Part shown: positions 14,689-23,853 of the stretch, piece after piece
How positions within the stretch are numbered: position 1 is the first letter of the stretch
How the letters are laid out: each line of letters opens with the position of its first letter
Source: Hyphomicrobiales bacterium
GTDB lineage: Bacteria; Pseudomonadota; Alphaproteobacteria; Rhizobiales; Devosiaceae
Direction of reading: 5' to 3'
Length of the DNA: 23,869 nucleotides
Assembly (NCBI GenBank): GCA_028290345.1
Contig: JAQGKB010000205.1
Location: 1 to 23,869 of the forward strand
Position numbers and translations under genes: made by a program
The notes under the pieces: model-generated
Database searches by the model: none
What the model saw: only the letters and a program-made list of their open reading frames with translations
What the model was told of the DNA's origin: nothing

Positions 14689-15585
14689 ATGGCGATAGAC
14701 AAGATCCATGATCTCCAGGCTTTCCTGGCCGTCGCGCGGGAACAGAGCTTCACCAAGGCGGCGGTGAAGCTCGGCATCACGCCGTCAGCTCTCAGCCATA
14801 CGATCAAAACATTGGAGCAGCGGCTCGGCGTGCGCCTGCTGACCAGGACGACCCGCAATGTCGCCCCCACTGAAGCCGGCGAGCGCCTGATGCGCTCCGT
14901 GGGGCCGCATTTCGACCAGATCGAAATCGAGCTGACGGCACTCGGCCAGCTTCGCGACAGGCCGGCGGGCATCGTTCGGATCACCTGCACCGATGACGCG
15001 ATCGTCACCATATTTCAGCCGATGCTGGCCGGCTTCCTACGCCAGTATCCCGAGGTCAGCGTCGAGATCATCGTCGACTACGGCTTCACCAACATTGTGG
15101 AGCAGCGGATCGACGCCGGTGTCCGTCTTGGCGAGTCATTGAGCAAGGACATGATTGCGGTGCGCATCGGTCCGGACTGGCGCTTCGCAGTGGTGGGCTC
15201 ACCGGCATATTTCGAGCTCCAGTCTCCTCCGGTAACCCCGCAGGACCTCACCAACCACGTCGCCGTCAACATACGGCTCACCACCGCCGGCAGCATTTAC
15301 GCGTGGGAGTTTGAAAAGGACGATCGGAAGCTGAACGTCCGGGTCGACGGGCAGCTTGCCTTCAACAACATCATGCCGGTGCTGCAAGGCGCTGTCGACG
15401 GGATTGGGCTCGCCTACCTCCCGCTCGCGCTGGCGGCCCCGTATCTGAAGGATGGTCGCCTGGTCGAGGTGCTTGCCGACTGGTGTCCATACTTCCAAGG
15501 CTACCACCTCTTCTACCCCAACAAGCGCCAGGCATCTCCAGCATTTGCCGCATTGGTTGAAGCACTGCGGTACCGGGGCGTTTGA
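14689..15585 (+). CDS. LysR-family transcriptional regulator
   Basis: A 298-residue protein with the LysR winged HTH at 1-60 (FLAVAREQSFTKAAVKLGIT, PSALSHTIKTLEQRLGVRLL) and a substrate-binding-like effector domain from about 90 (PAGIVRITCTDDAI onward). The RTTRNVAPTEAGERL linker places it with LysR members beside small oxidoreductase or efflux genes. It is transcribed away from the cupin/MFS pair and probably controls it, with autoregulation, through the shared 120-base spacer. The C-terminus is complete. The effector is unknown. Confidence 0.93.
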   Translation: MAIDKIHDLQAFLAVAREQSFTKAAVKLGITPSALSHTIKTLEQRLGVRLLTRTTRNVAPTEAGERLMRSVGPHFDQIEIELTALGQLRDRPAGIVRITCTDDAIVTIFQPMLAGFLRQYPEVSVEIIVDYGFTNIVEQRIDAGVRLGESLSKDMIAVRIGPDWRFAVVGSPAYFELQSPPVTPQDLTNHVAVNIRLTTAGSIYAWEFEKDDRKLNVRVDGQLAFNNIMPVLQGAVDGIGLAYLPLALAAPYLKDGRLVEVLADWCPYFQGYHLFYPNKRQASPAFAALVEALRYRGV

Positions 15586-15708
15586 TCGCGAAAGGTTCAC
15601 CGGCAACGCCGTTGTCTTATCCGACATCAATACAACCGCTTCGACACAGTCATCAGCGTTGTCTGGGACGTACCTGCGCGAGACGCCAACCACTCGCCGA
15701 TTGAGGCG

Positions 15709-16251
15709 TTAGCCGATGGTCCTGAACGCGGCCACGACGCGGCGCCGCAAGTTCGCAACAGCTTGGCTCACCGCGACCCACGCCGGGCGCGATTTGATCC
15801 AGCCGACGCCGCGGTTGCGCAGGCCGATCAGCCAATCCATTAGCGTCTTGAACCAGCCGATCTGCATCAGCTTCGCGTGACCGGCATGATAGATGCGGTC
15901 GCAGATCAGGATGCTCAGCACATAGGCGGCCACAAGCAGCACCGGCCCCTGCATCAAGTGCCCGCTAGCGATCCAGTAGACAGCGAACACCTTGACCGGT
16001 TCGATCAGGATGAAGGGGATCGCCAGCAGTACCAGCACCACATAGGGCGGCAATCGCGCTATGCCCTCGCCGAGCCGCTGAAACAGGCGCAGCCGGGAAA
16101 GCTGGGCGATGGCCGGCCACAGCAACAGCGTCAATATCGCATCGATCGCCATGTAAACGATGAGGACTATGGAAACAATGATCCGCCCCACCAGCCGGAA
16201 CGGACCACCGCCGGCCGGGCTGCTTTCTTTCGGTTCAGGCACTTCCGGCAA
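15709..16251 (-). CDS. Small integral membrane protein, unknown function
   Basis: The 180-residue protein has three or so membrane segments (about 20-45, 70-88 and 98-115), a Pro-rich N-terminus, and a basic C-terminal tail ending RRRVVAAFRTIG. The start is TTG at 16251 behind GGAGAAG; a GTG three codons later is possible but poorly spaced. I recognise no catalytic motif. It diverges from the penicillin-binding protein gene and converges on the LysR gene, with 120 unremarkable bases between them. Conserved unknown membrane protein is the honest label. Confidence 0.75.
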   Translation of the reverse strand: MPEVPEPKESSPAGGGPFRLVGRIIVSIVLIVYMAIDAILTLLLWPAIAQLSRLRLFQRLGEGIARLPPYVVLVLLAIPFILIEPVKVFAVYWIASGHLMQGPVLLVAAYVLSILICDRIYHAGHAKLMQIGWFKTLMDWLIGLRNRGVGWIKSRPAWVAVSQAVANLRRRVVAAFRTIG

Positions 16252-16528
16252 AGCACTTCTCCGTTGTGTTGCAGCGCCCTCGGCCCCGCACTTCTAAAGA
16301 CAATATGTGATGCGTTACAGCGAAATACGACTGTTGCAGCCTACAATACCGGTGTTCCTCGAACCGCATGATTTCAGGTTGTATCCCAACCGCAACACCG
16401 CTTGACCCACCTGGGTCGATCCCATAAACCGGCCACATTTATTGCTGATAGCAACCTCGTGCGAAATGGCGCGAATTGCGCTATGTTCGCGGCCGGCCGC
16501 GCATATTTCGCGCCTTGGGACCCTGCAC
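16252..16528. promoter_or_regulatory. Divergent spacer before the penicillin-binding protein
   Basis: 277 bases without a gene between two divergent starts. A possible sigma-70 -35 element TTGACC lies within CTTGACCCACCTGGGTC, whose GACCCA-CC-TGGGTC is a small palindrome. An AT-rich CATAAAC follows about 16 bases later. This could drive the + gene. Nothing else is recognised. Confidence 0.3.
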
Positions 16529-18664
16529 ATGGATTTCAGAATTTCGCCTGACGACCGGGTTGGCGGCGGCAAGCCGAAAAAGCCCGCCAAAGGCGGAAAG
16601 AGCAGCGGCAGGACCGAGCCGAAACTGGCTGCCGGCCCCAACCTGCTGGTTGGTGACGATCGTCCCGCCCCCAAGCCGCAGCGCGGCAGGGCAAAGAAGG
16701 TTTCCGGCAAGCGCCAGCGCAAGCGGATGACGCTTGGCCGCGTCATCGGGCGGCTGTTCTATCTTGGCGTCATTCTCGGCGTCTGGGCGCTGATCGCCGT
16801 TGTCGGTATCTTCGTCTATTACGGCGCGCAATTGCCGTCTTCGAACACCTGGGCTATCCCGCAGCGCCCCGCCAATATCAAGATTTTGGCCGCCGACGGG
16901 CAACTGATGTCCAATCGCGGCAAGGCCGGCGGCGAGGCCATCTCGCTGCACGAGTTGCCCTATTACGTGCCCGAGGCGGTGATCGCCATCGAAGACCGGC
17001 GCTTCATGAGCCACTGGGGCATCGATCCGGTCGGGCTGGCGGCAGCCGTCACCGATAACATCACCCAGCATCGCTTCGCTCGCGGTGGGTCGACGCTCAC
17101 CCAGCAGCTCGCCAAGAATCTCTTCCTCACCCGCGACCAGAATTTGGGCCGTAAGGTGCAGGAAGCGCTGCTGGCGCTCTGGCTCGAGCACAACTACACG
17201 AAAGATGAGATTCTCGAGCTTTACCTCAATCGCGTCGATTTCGGCCACAACAAACTCGGTATCGAGGCGGCCGCCCAGTACTATTTCGGCAAGTCGGCGC
17301 GCAATCTCTCGCTCGGCGAAGCGGCCACCCTGGCCGGCTCGCTGAAGGCGCCGTCCAATCTCAATCCCAAGGGCAATTCCGATCTGGTTTCGGCGCGCCA
17401 GCGCACCGTGCTGCAGTCGATGGCCAATGAGGGCTATATCTCGGATGCCGAGGCCAAGGCCGCGGCAATCGATCCCAACCAGCCGATTGCCACCAAGATC
17501 GCCGGCTCGGAGTCCTACGTCGCCGATTGGGTCGAAAGCCTGATGCAGTCCTATATCGGCGACGTCAAACAGGACGTCATCGTCTCCACCACCATCAATT
17601 GGGATCTGCAGAAGCAGGCCGAATTCCTGGTCAAGGAGATGGTCGCCAAGCAAGGCAAGAGCCAGGGCTTCAGCCAGGGCGCCTTGGTCGCCATGCAGAC
17701 CGACGGTTCGGTACAGGCGATGGTCGGCGGCGTCGACTACAACCAGAGCCAGTACAACCGCGCCATCACCGCCCGGCGCCAGCCCGGCTCGGCCTTCAAG
17801 CCGTTCGTGTACCTGACCGCGGTCGAAAACGGCTATACGCCCGACTCCGTAGTCGAAGACGCGCCGCTGAATTATAATGGCTGGCAGCCGGAAAACTCCG
17901 AAAAGAAGTATTTCGGCCCGATTCACCTGCGTGACGCGCTGGCTTATTCGCTCAATACCGTTGCCGCCCGGCTTGCCATCGCCGTGACCCCGCAGGCGGT
18001 GGTCGATACTGCGATGCGCATGGGGATTTCCTCGCCTCTCGAGGCGGTGCCCTCTGTGGCGCTCGGCACCTCGACGGTGTCGCTGCTGGAACTGACGGCG
18101 GCGTATGTTCCCTTTTCCAATGGCGGCAATGGCGTCATCGCCAACGTCATCACCAAGATCGCGACTCCGGACGGCAAGATCCTCTACCAGGCCTCGCCGT
18201 CCGGCCCCGGCCAGGTGATGACCCCCGAAAGCGTGGGGATGATGAACGACATGATGAGCAACGCCATCCAGATCGGCACCGGCAAGGCCGCGCGCCTCGA
18301 TGGTTGGCCGATCGCCGGCAAGACCGGCACGTCGCAGAAATCCCGCGATGCGCTGTTCGTCGGCTACACGTCGCACATGGTCACCGGCGTCTGGCTGGGC
18401 AATGACGACGATTCCCCGACCAAGCTCTTCGGCGGTACGTTGCCGGTCTCGATCTGGTCCGATTTCATGGCCAAGGCGCATCAGGGCTTGCCGATCACGC
18501 CGCTGCCGGGCAACTACATCCAGGCCAACGACCCCAACCTGCAGCCGCTGCAAGGCGATCCGCAGAACGTGCCGCCGCCGGATCAGCAGCAGCCGCAGCG
18601 GGCCGCCCCACCCAAGCAGCACAAATCCATCGGTGACCTGATCACCGGCCTGTTCGGCGGCTGA
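16529..18664 (+). CDS. Class A penicillin-binding protein (transglycosylase/transpeptidase)
   Basis: A 711-residue bifunctional peptidoglycan synthase. The ATG at 16529 is preferred because the 29 codons before it look non-coding. Order: basic, Lys/Arg-rich cytoplasmic tail (1-67), membrane anchor (about 72-98), GT51 transglycosylase with catalytic Glu155 (AIEDRRF), RGGSTLTQQLAKNLFL (185-200), RKVQEALLA and EILELYLNRVDFG (227-239). The transpeptidase follows with S421-A-F-K424 (QPGSAFKP), S474-L-N476 (AYSLNTVA) and K598-T-G600 (AGKTGTSQKSRD). It ends in a Pro/Gln-rich tail. It polymerises and cross-links glycan in the periplasm and is intact. The gene is monocistronic, followed directly by the convergent metallopeptidase gene. 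Confidence 0.96.
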   Translation: MDFRISPDDRVGGGKPKKPAKGGKSSGRTEPKLAAGPNLLVGDDRPAPKPQRGRAKKVSGKRQRKRMTLGRVIGRLFYLGVILGVWALIAVVGIFVYYGAQLPSSNTWAIPQRPANIKILAADGQLMSNRGKAGGEAISLHELPYYVPEAVIAIEDRRFMSHWGIDPVGLAAAVTDNITQHRFARGGSTLTQQLAKNLFLTRDQNLGRKVQEALLALWLEHNYTKDEILELYLNRVDFGHNKLGIEAAAQYYFGKSARNLSLGEAATLAGSLKAPSNLNPKGNSDLVSARQRTVLQSMANEGYISDAEAKAAAIDPNQPIATKIAGSESYVADWVESLMQSYIGDVKQDVIVSTTINWDLQKQAEFLVKEMVAKQGKSQGFSQGALVAMQTDGSVQAMVGGVDYNQSQYNRAITARRQPGSAFKPFVYLTAVENGYTPDSVVEDAPLNYNGWQPENSEKKYFGPIHLRDALAYSLNTVAARLAIAVTPQAVVDTAMRMGISSPLEAVPSVALGTSTVSLLELTAAYVPFSNGGNGVIANVITKIATPDGKILYQASPSGPGQVMTPESVGMMNDMMSNAIQIGTGKAARLDGWPIAGKTGTSQKSRDALFVGYTSHMVTGVWLGNDDDSPTKLFGGTLPVSIWSDFMAKAHQGLPITPLPGNYIQANDPNLQPLQGDPQNVPPPDQQQPQRAAPPKQHKSIGDLITGLFGG

Positions 18665-18669
18665 CCGGG

Positions 18670-19407
18670 CTAGCTGTCTAGGCCGTAGACCATCAATTGC
18701 CGGCCATGCGCCTTGAGCCAGGCGCGGCCGCGCGCCATGTCCGGCAGTGTCTCGGCTACCTTGTTCCAGAAGGCCTTGGAATGGTTCATCTCGACGAGAT
18801 GGGCCACTTCGTGGGCCGCCACGTAGTCGAGCACGTATTCGGGCGCGAGGATCAGCCGCCAGTTGAAGTTCAGCCGTCCGCTGCTCGCACACGAACCCCA
18901 GCGGCTCGATTGCGAGCGCAGCCGTATCGATTTGGCAGTGACGCCCAGCGTTTCGGCATGGATGGCGACCTGCCGCTCCAGGTCGACCTGTGCCTCGCCC
19001 TTAAGCCAATCGATCAGCCGCCGGCCCTGATGCTGCGGCTCGCCCGGAACCAGCAGTGCCGGCGCGCCATCGCGTTCGGAGATCTCGACGCGCCCCCGGA
19101 TCTTGCCGGTGGCGATGATGACGTGGCCGACGCCGCGCAGCGGCACGCTGGCGCCCTCGACGAAGGCCACCGGCATCGCCGCTCGCTTCAGCCGTGCCGC
19201 CAGCCACCCGGCATGACGGTGGAGGAAGGCCTCGGCCTCGGCCCAGCGCCCGTGACTGGGCACGGTGAGCACCGGCCCGCCGGAGTGCGGGATCGACAGC
19301 CGATAGCTGCGCGCCCGCGCGCTGACCCGTACCGTCACCGCAATAGCGCGGCCATCGACCAGTGCCTCGGTCGTCGCCGGCCATTTTTTCTGGAACAGAG
19401 CAATCAT
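18670..19407 (-). CDS. YgjP-type (DUF45) zinc metallopeptidase
   Basis: A 245-residue protein with the SprT/YgjP active site H199-E200-V-A-H203 and third ligand His209 (AAHEVAHLVEMNHSKAFW), preceded by the family block SSRWGSCASSGRLNFNWRL (168-186). The ATG at 19407 is chosen: a longer frame would start inside the terminator hairpin at 19481-19500. It is cytosolic, with no signal peptide. YgjP-like proteins are putative peptidases; their substrates are not established. It ends five bases from the convergent PBP stop, so transcripts overlap here. Confidence 0.9.
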   Translation of the reverse strand: MIALFQKKWPATTEALVDGRAIAVTVRVSARARSYRLSIPHSGGPVLTVPSHGRWAEAEAFLHRHAGWLAARLKRAAMPVAFVEGASVPLRGVGHVIIATGKIRGRVEISERDGAPALLVPGEPQHQGRRLIDWLKGEAQVDLERQVAIHAETLGVTAKSIRLRSQSSRWGSCASSGRLNFNWRLILAPEYVLDYVAAHEVAHLVEMNHSKAFWNKVAETLPDMARGRAWLKAHGRQLMVYGLDS

Positions 19408-19470
19408 CTGGGCCGATCCGCGCGAACATCGGGGATGCGCCGATTCGGGCGGCTTTCTTGTGTCTTGGTG

Positions 19471-19500
19471 ACAAAAAGAAGCCCCCTTTGGCAAGGGGGC
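19471..19500 (-). terminator. Rho-independent terminator after the DUF2852 gene
   Basis: GCCCCCTT-TGGC-AAGGGGGC (19481-19500) is an 8-base perfect stem. On the - strand it is followed by TTCTTTTTGTC. It stands 43 bases after the DUF2852 stop and before the metallopeptidase gene, separating their transcripts. Confidence 0.85.
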
Positions 19501-19542
19501 GTCAATTTTGCGGCCCGAAAGCCGCGGGGCGGGGTGGACCGA

Positions 19543-19977
19543 CTAGTAGCCGCCGCCCTGGTTGTTGCCGCCCTGGTTGTCGCCCTGGCGGGAGGTGTTG
19601 CGCTCGCGCATGAAGCGATCGAACTCTTCGCGATCGCGGGCCATGCGCAGGTTGCGCATATGCTCATGAAACGCTTCGACTTCGTCGTCGAGCTTGCGGC
19701 GCTCTTCATCGAGGCGCTTGAGCTGCTCCTCGCGATAGGCGTCGAAGGCGGCATTGCCGCTGGTCGAGCTGAAGGCAGGGCCGCAATGACGCGCCCATCT
19801 CTGCTGCTTCTGCTGCATCCAGCGGTCCGGCCGGAAGCCGCCGCCATTGTTGAATTTCTCGCCCCAAAGGATATAGGCGAGCACGACGAAACCGAGCGGC
19901 CAGAAGACGATGAAGCCCAAAACCATCAAGGCGATGGTAAAGGGCGACCATTGAGGTTTGATAATTGCTGTGTTCAT
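19543..19977 (-). CDS. DUF2852 membrane-anchored protein
   Basis: A 144-residue protein. The start at ATG 19977 (MNTAIIKPQWSPFTIALMVL) fits the family; ATG 19986 three codons earlier is also possible. A single membrane segment or hairpin (about 12-37) is followed by LWGEKFNN, an aromatic-basic stretch, and an acidic/basic coiled coil (about 80-125, EEQLKRLDEERRKLDDEVEA). It ends in a Gly/Asn/Gln tail. DUF2852 proteins are common in Hyphomicrobiales and of unknown function. It diverges from actS with 107 bases between, and its transcript ends at the hairpin described separately. Confidence 0.85.
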   Translation of the reverse strand: MNTAIIKPQWSPFTIALMVLGFIVFWPLGFVVLAYILWGEKFNNGGGFRPDRWMQQKQQRWARHCGPAFSSTSGNAAFDAYREEQLKRLDEERRKLDDEVEAFHEHMRNLRMARDREEFDRFMRERNTSRQGDNQGGNNQGGGY

Positions 19978-20084
19978 CTGTTGCATTCTCCCAGTCACGA
20001 ACCTTTGTGATGTGGCCCGCGTCGACGGGAGGTCAAGAAGATCACATCGGATTCTTCGCTCTTGAAATGGCGTGACGAACAATT

Positions 20085-21446
20085 ATGCAGCCCGAACCCG
20101 AGCCACACGATTGGTGGAAAATGAGTTTTGCGGACGATCCGCGGGTGCTGCTGCCGGCCATTTGGCGGCCGTTGCGGCTCGAAACCCTGGTCCGTTTGCG
20201 CTGGTTGGCCATTATCGGCCAGGCGGTCGGGGTGTTTTTCGTCGCCTTCGCACTCGGTTTCCCGCTGCCGCTGATCGAATGCCTGGGGCTGATCCTGCTG
20301 TCCGGGCTGATCAACCTGGCGCTCACCCTGCGCTTCGGGGCCGGACATCGTCCATCTGCCAACTTTGCCACCTTCCAGCTCGCCTATGATTGCGTGCAAC
20401 TGGGCGGCTTGCTGGCGCTGACCGGCGGCCTGCATAATCCGTTCTCCATCCTGCTCTTGGCGCCGGTCTCGGTTTCCGCCACCATCCTGCCGCAGCGGGC
20501 GACCTTTGCGCTGGCCTTTCTCGTCGTCGTGATCTCTTCCGTGCTCTCTGTGGTGCACCTGCCGCTGCCGTGGGACCCGGATAACCAGATCGTCTTCGAC
20601 CGGGTGTACGTCCTCGGGCTCTGGGTTTCGCTCGCCTGCGGGGTGGTGTTCATTGCCACCTACACCAACCGGGTGGCGCACGAGGCGCGGCAATTGGCCG
20701 ATGCGCTGGCCGCAACCGAACTGGCCCTCTCCCGCCATGAGCAATTGAGCGCGCTCGATGGCCTCGCCGCCGCCGCCGCCCACGAACTGGGCACCCCGCT
20801 CTCGACCATCGCCCTCGCCGCCAAGGAGATGCGCGCCGATCTGCCACCGGGCCCGCTGGCCGACGACGTGGATCTGATCATCTCGCAATCGGCGCGCTGC
20901 CGTACCATCCTCGGCAAGCTGCGCAATCTGGGGGCCGGCGATGGCGATCCCTTCGCCGAGGTGCCGTTGAGCGAATTGCTCGCGGAAGTCGCAAGGCCGC
21001 ACGAGAACCTGGGCAAGTCCATCGTCATCAGCAAGGCGCCGACGGCTGGCCCGGACCCGGTGTTTCGCCGCAATGTCGGCTTGCTCTATGGCCTCGGCAA
21101 TCTCATCGAGAACGCCACTAGCTATGCGCGGAGCGGCGTGACGGTCGAAACCGCCTGGGATGTCGCGACCATCACCATCGTCATCACCGATGATGGCCCG
21201 GGGTTCCAGCCCGATCTCATCGATCGGCTCGGCGAGCCTTATCTCACCACTCGCCCGCGCCAGCCAGCGACGGCGCCCGCCGACACCGGTGGCCTCGGGC
21301 TCGGCATATTCATCGCCAAAACCCTGCTCGAACGTACCGGGGCGCACCTCGATTTCAAGAATGCGGAACCAGATACCCATGCCCAGGTGACCGTCACGTG
21401 GCCGCGCGATGCCATCGAGACGGCCGGCCGGTTACCCGAGTTTTGA
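20085..21446 (+). CDS. actS: Redox sensor histidine kinase ActS/RegB
   Basis: A 453-residue kinase with six predicted membrane segments, including the RegB quinone-site motif GGLHNPF (114-120). The H-box is AAHELGTPLSTI with His233. Cys272 in ISQSARCRTILGKL matches the redox-active cysteine of RegB. N-box GNLIENA (338-344), D-box DDGPGF (369-374) and a C-terminal GLGLGIF complete the ATPase domain. It senses the redox state of the quinone pool and phosphorylates ActR, controlling respiration and nitrogen or carbon fixation genes in relatives. ATG 20085 gives the longest form; ATG 20121 (MSFADDPRVLLP) has a comparable upstream sequence. The actR gene follows by about 30 bases. Confidence 0.95.
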   Translation: MQPEPEPHDWWKMSFADDPRVLLPAIWRPLRLETLVRLRWLAIIGQAVGVFFVAFALGFPLPLIECLGLILLSGLINLALTLRFGAGHRPSANFATFQLAYDCVQLGGLLALTGGLHNPFSILLLAPVSVSATILPQRATFALAFLVVVISSVLSVVHLPLPWDPDNQIVFDRVYVLGLWVSLACGVVFIATYTNRVAHEARQLADALAATELALSRHEQLSALDGLAAAAAHELGTPLSTIALAAKEMRADLPPGPLADDVDLIISQSARCRTILGKLRNLGAGDGDPFAEVPLSELLAEVARPHENLGKSIVISKAPTAGPDPVFRRNVGLLYGLGNLIENATSYARSGVTVETAWDVATITIVITDDGPGFQPDLIDRLGEPYLTTRPRQPATAPADTGGLGLGIFIAKTLLERTGAHLDFKNAEPDTHAQVTVTWPRDAIETAGRLPEF

Positions 21447-21478
21447 CCTTTTGGTCGCAAGGTCTTATGGGAATAAGC

Positions 21479-22030
21479 ATGAGCACGATAGACGAACTGC
21501 TGGCGACGGACCGGACCCTCCTGCTTGTCGATGACGACAAGGCGTTTCTGACTCGCCTCGAGCGTGCCATGGTCAAGCGCGGCTTCGATGTCCGCATCGC
21601 CGACAATGTCGCGGACGGGCTGGCGGCGGTGCTGGAAACCGCGCCCGCCTTCGCCGTCGTCGATCTGCGCCTCGAGGACGGCAACGGCCTCGAGATCGTC
21701 TCGGCGCTGCACCAGAAGCGCCCCGATGCCCGCGCCGTGGTTCTCACCGGGTACGGCAACATCGCGACGGCCGTGACAGCCGTCAAGCTCGGTGCCGTGG
21801 ACTATCTCTCCAAGCCCGCCGATGCCGACGATGTCATCAATGCCTTGCTCGCCAGCGGCGAACAAAAGCCCGAGCCGCCGGAAAATCCGATGTCGGCCGA
21901 CCGGGTACGTTGGGAGCACATCCAGCGCATCTATGAATTGTGCGAACGCAACGTCTCCGAAACTGCCCGACGCCTCAACATGCATCGGCGTACCTTGCAG
22001 CGCATACTCGCCAAGCGCGCGCCGAAGTAG
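21479..22030 (+). CDS. actR: Response regulator ActR/RegA
   Basis: A 183-residue regulator. The receiver domain has the acidic pocket D18-D-D20, phosphoacceptor Asp62 (VVDLRLEDGNG), Thr90 (VVLTGYG) and Lys112 (YLSKPAD). The C-terminal Fis-type HTH reads NVSETARRLNMHRRTLQRIL (159-178), which is nearly invariant in RegA/ActR/PrrA proteins. An ATG four codons upstream (21467) with AAGG nearby is an alternative start. It is the cognate partner of ActS, directly downstream and probably co-transcribed. No output domain other than the HTH is present, as usual for the family. Confidence 0.95.
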   Translation: MSTIDELLATDRTLLLVDDDKAFLTRLERAMVKRGFDVRIADNVADGLAAVLETAPAFAVVDLRLEDGNGLEIVSALHQKRPDARAVVLTGYGNIATAVTAVKLGAVDYLSKPADADDVINALLASGEQKPEPPENPMSADRVRWEHIQRIYELCERNVSETARRLNMHRRTLQRILAKRAPK

Positions 22031-22081
22031 CCGCCCCGCCGACCCTTTCTCCAGTCCTGCGTCAAACTCTGAAAGGCCGTC

Positions 22082-23719
22082 ATGACCGTAACGTTGCAGT
22101 TTCATGGTGCGGCAGGCACGGTGACGGGATCGTGCTACCGCGTCATCCACCCTAAGGGGCAGTTCCTCGTCGATTGCGGGCTGTTCCAGGGCAACAAGAC
22201 CGTGCGCGAGCTCAACTTGAAGCCGCTGCCGTTCGATCCGGAAAAGCTCGACTACCTGCTCCTCACCCACGCCCATATCGACCACGCGGGCCTGCTGCCA
22301 AAGCTCTACCAAAAGGGCTTTGCCGGCCCGATGTGGATGACCGCGCCGACCGCCGGACTGCTGGAATACCTGTTGCCCGACAGTGCCGGCATCCAGGAGA
22401 GCGAAGCCGAGCAGGAGAGCCGCAAGCGCACTCGCCGCGGCGAGCCCCCGGTCGCGCCACTCTATACCAAGGAAGATGCCGCCAAGGCGCTCGAGCACCG
22501 CCAGACCGTCGCTTACCACGAGTGGATCGAGCCGGGTCCGGGGGTGCGTGCCCGCTACTGGAATGCCGGCCACATCCTCGGCTCCGCCTCGATCGAGGTC
22601 GAAGTCGCCGATAGCGACGGCAAGAGCGTGCGGCTGATGTTTTCCGGCGATATCGGGCCGGACGAGAAGGTGTTCTACAAGGAGCCTGAGGGCCCGGCCG
22701 GGTTCGATTATATCCTCTGCGAATCCACCTATGGCGGTCGCGAGCGCACCGACTACACCCTGGTCGAACGGCGCGAGGCGCTGAAGATCGAGATCAACAC
22801 GGCGCTTGGCCGCGGCGGGAATCTGGTCATTCCCGCCTTCGCCGTGGAGCGCAGCCAGGAATTGCTGCACGACATCGGTGTCTTGATCCGGGATGGCGAC
22901 ATCAACCCCAGCCTGGTGTTCCTCGATAGCCCGCTCGCCAGCAAGGTCACCGCCGTCTATGAAAAATATGCGTCGATGTTCGACGACGTGGAACTGGGCG
23001 CCGGCGAACTTTTCAACGATCCCCGCTTCCGCATCGTCGAAGACGTCGACCAATCCAAGGCCATCAACGCCATTCGCGGCGGCGCCATCATCATGTCGGC
23101 CTCCGGCATGGCCGATGCCGGGCGGATCAAGCACCATTTGCGCAACAATCTCGTCCACAGCAATGCCACGGTGCTGTTCGTCGGCTACCAGGCGCCCGGA
23201 ACGCTGGGGCAGATCATCCAGTCCGGCGCCCGCGAAGTGCGCATCCACGGCGAACTGGTGCCGGTGCGGGCGGCCGTCCGCAGCCTCGGCAATTATTCCG
23301 CCCACGCCGACCATTCCGAACTGATGGCCTGGATCAGGCAGCGCCTGCCGGCGCACGGCGCCATCTTCCTGACCCACGGCGAGGACGAGGAACGCGCCGC
23401 CCTGCGCGCAGCGCTGCTGACCGCGGGCATTGCCGGCGACCAGGTGATCCTGCCGCTGCTCGACGATGCTTTCGATCTGCGGGCCAACGGCGTCGCCGGC
23501 GTCTCCCACCCCGAGCAACCGCGCATCGATCCGACGCAGATCAAGATGGATTGGCACAACGCCTATGCCGAGTTCATGATCGAACTCAGCCAGCGCCTGC
23601 AAAGCGCCACGAACGACAATGAACGGCTGGTGATCCTCCACGCGGTGCGGCAACGGCTGGAGCCGGTTGCACCGGCGGCGAGCAATGGCGTGCTGCATGG
23701 GGAGCCGAGCGGGGAGTAG
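22082..23719 (+). CDS. Beta-CASP metallo-beta-lactamase (MBL-fold RNase/exonuclease-like)
   Basis: A 545-residue protein starting at ATG 22082. The metal site is H63-A-H65-I-D67-H68 (LLTHAHIDHAG), His164 (NAGHILGS), Asp190 (FSGDIG), and the C-terminal SAHADH with H407 and H410, and His431. The beta-CASP insert includes ESTYGGRER and IPAFAVERSQELL, with the motif region IMSASGMADAGRIKHHL. This matches the YSH1/CPSF73-like bacterial group whose better-studied members are RNases. It is cytosolic. It follows actR by 51 bases and may share its transcript, although no functional link is implied. The gene is complete and ends 20-40 bases before a large palindromic repeat. Confidence 0.92.
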   Translation: MTVTLQFHGAAGTVTGSCYRVIHPKGQFLVDCGLFQGNKTVRELNLKPLPFDPEKLDYLLLTHAHIDHAGLLPKLYQKGFAGPMWMTAPTAGLLEYLLPDSAGIQESEAEQESRKRTRRGEPPVAPLYTKEDAAKALEHRQTVAYHEWIEPGPGVRARYWNAGHILGSASIEVEVADSDGKSVRLMFSGDIGPDEKVFYKEPEGPAGFDYILCESTYGGRERTDYTLVERREALKIEINTALGRGGNLVIPAFAVERSQELLHDIGVLIRDGDINPSLVFLDSPLASKVTAVYEKYASMFDDVELGAGELFNDPRFRIVEDVDQSKAINAIRGGAIIMSASGMADAGRIKHHLRNNLVHSNATVLFVGYQAPGTLGQIIQSGAREVRIHGELVPVRAAVRSLGNYSAHADHSELMAWIRQRLPAHGAIFLTHGEDEERAALRAALLTAGIAGDQVILPLLDDAFDLRANGVAGVSHPEQPRIDPTQIKMDWHNAYAEFMIELSQRLQSATNDNERLVILHAVRQRLEPVAPAASNGVLHGEPSGE

Positions 23720-23739
23720 CGAGGGTTGGCGCAAACTGC

Positions 23740-23853
23740 ACGACCCCACCCCTGACCCCTCCCCGCAAGGGGGAGGGAGACACCGCGGCGGTACAATCTG
23801 GCGTCCCCTCCCCCTTGCGGGGAGGGAAGGCGGCAGCAAGGGTGGGGGTATGC
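23740..23853. repeat. Large palindromic repeat element
   Basis: The core of the left arm, CCTCCCCGCAAGGGGGAGGG (within 23756-23777), pairs with CCCTCCCCCTTGCGGGGAGG (within 23805-23826). Outer segments GACCCCACCCCTG and AAGGGTGGGGG also pair approximately. Each arm is itself a hairpin (CCCC-GCAA-GGGG type). This is the style of interspersed palindromic units common in Devosia-like genomes. It stands after the MBL gene and could terminate its transcript. It may continue beyond the window. Confidence 0.75.

Noticed and set aside
16481..18892. 803-residue open frame on the minus strand opposite the penicillin-binding protein
   Set aside because: It mirrors a gene with complete catalytic motifs. 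Its sequence is Arg/Gly/Asp/His-rich filler without domains, as expected from an antisense frame in GC-rich DNA.
21239..23839. 866-residue open frame on the minus strand opposite actS, actR and the MBL gene
   Set aside because: It crosses three well-supported genes and the terminal repeat, with no recognisable motif. It is a GC-driven shadow frame.
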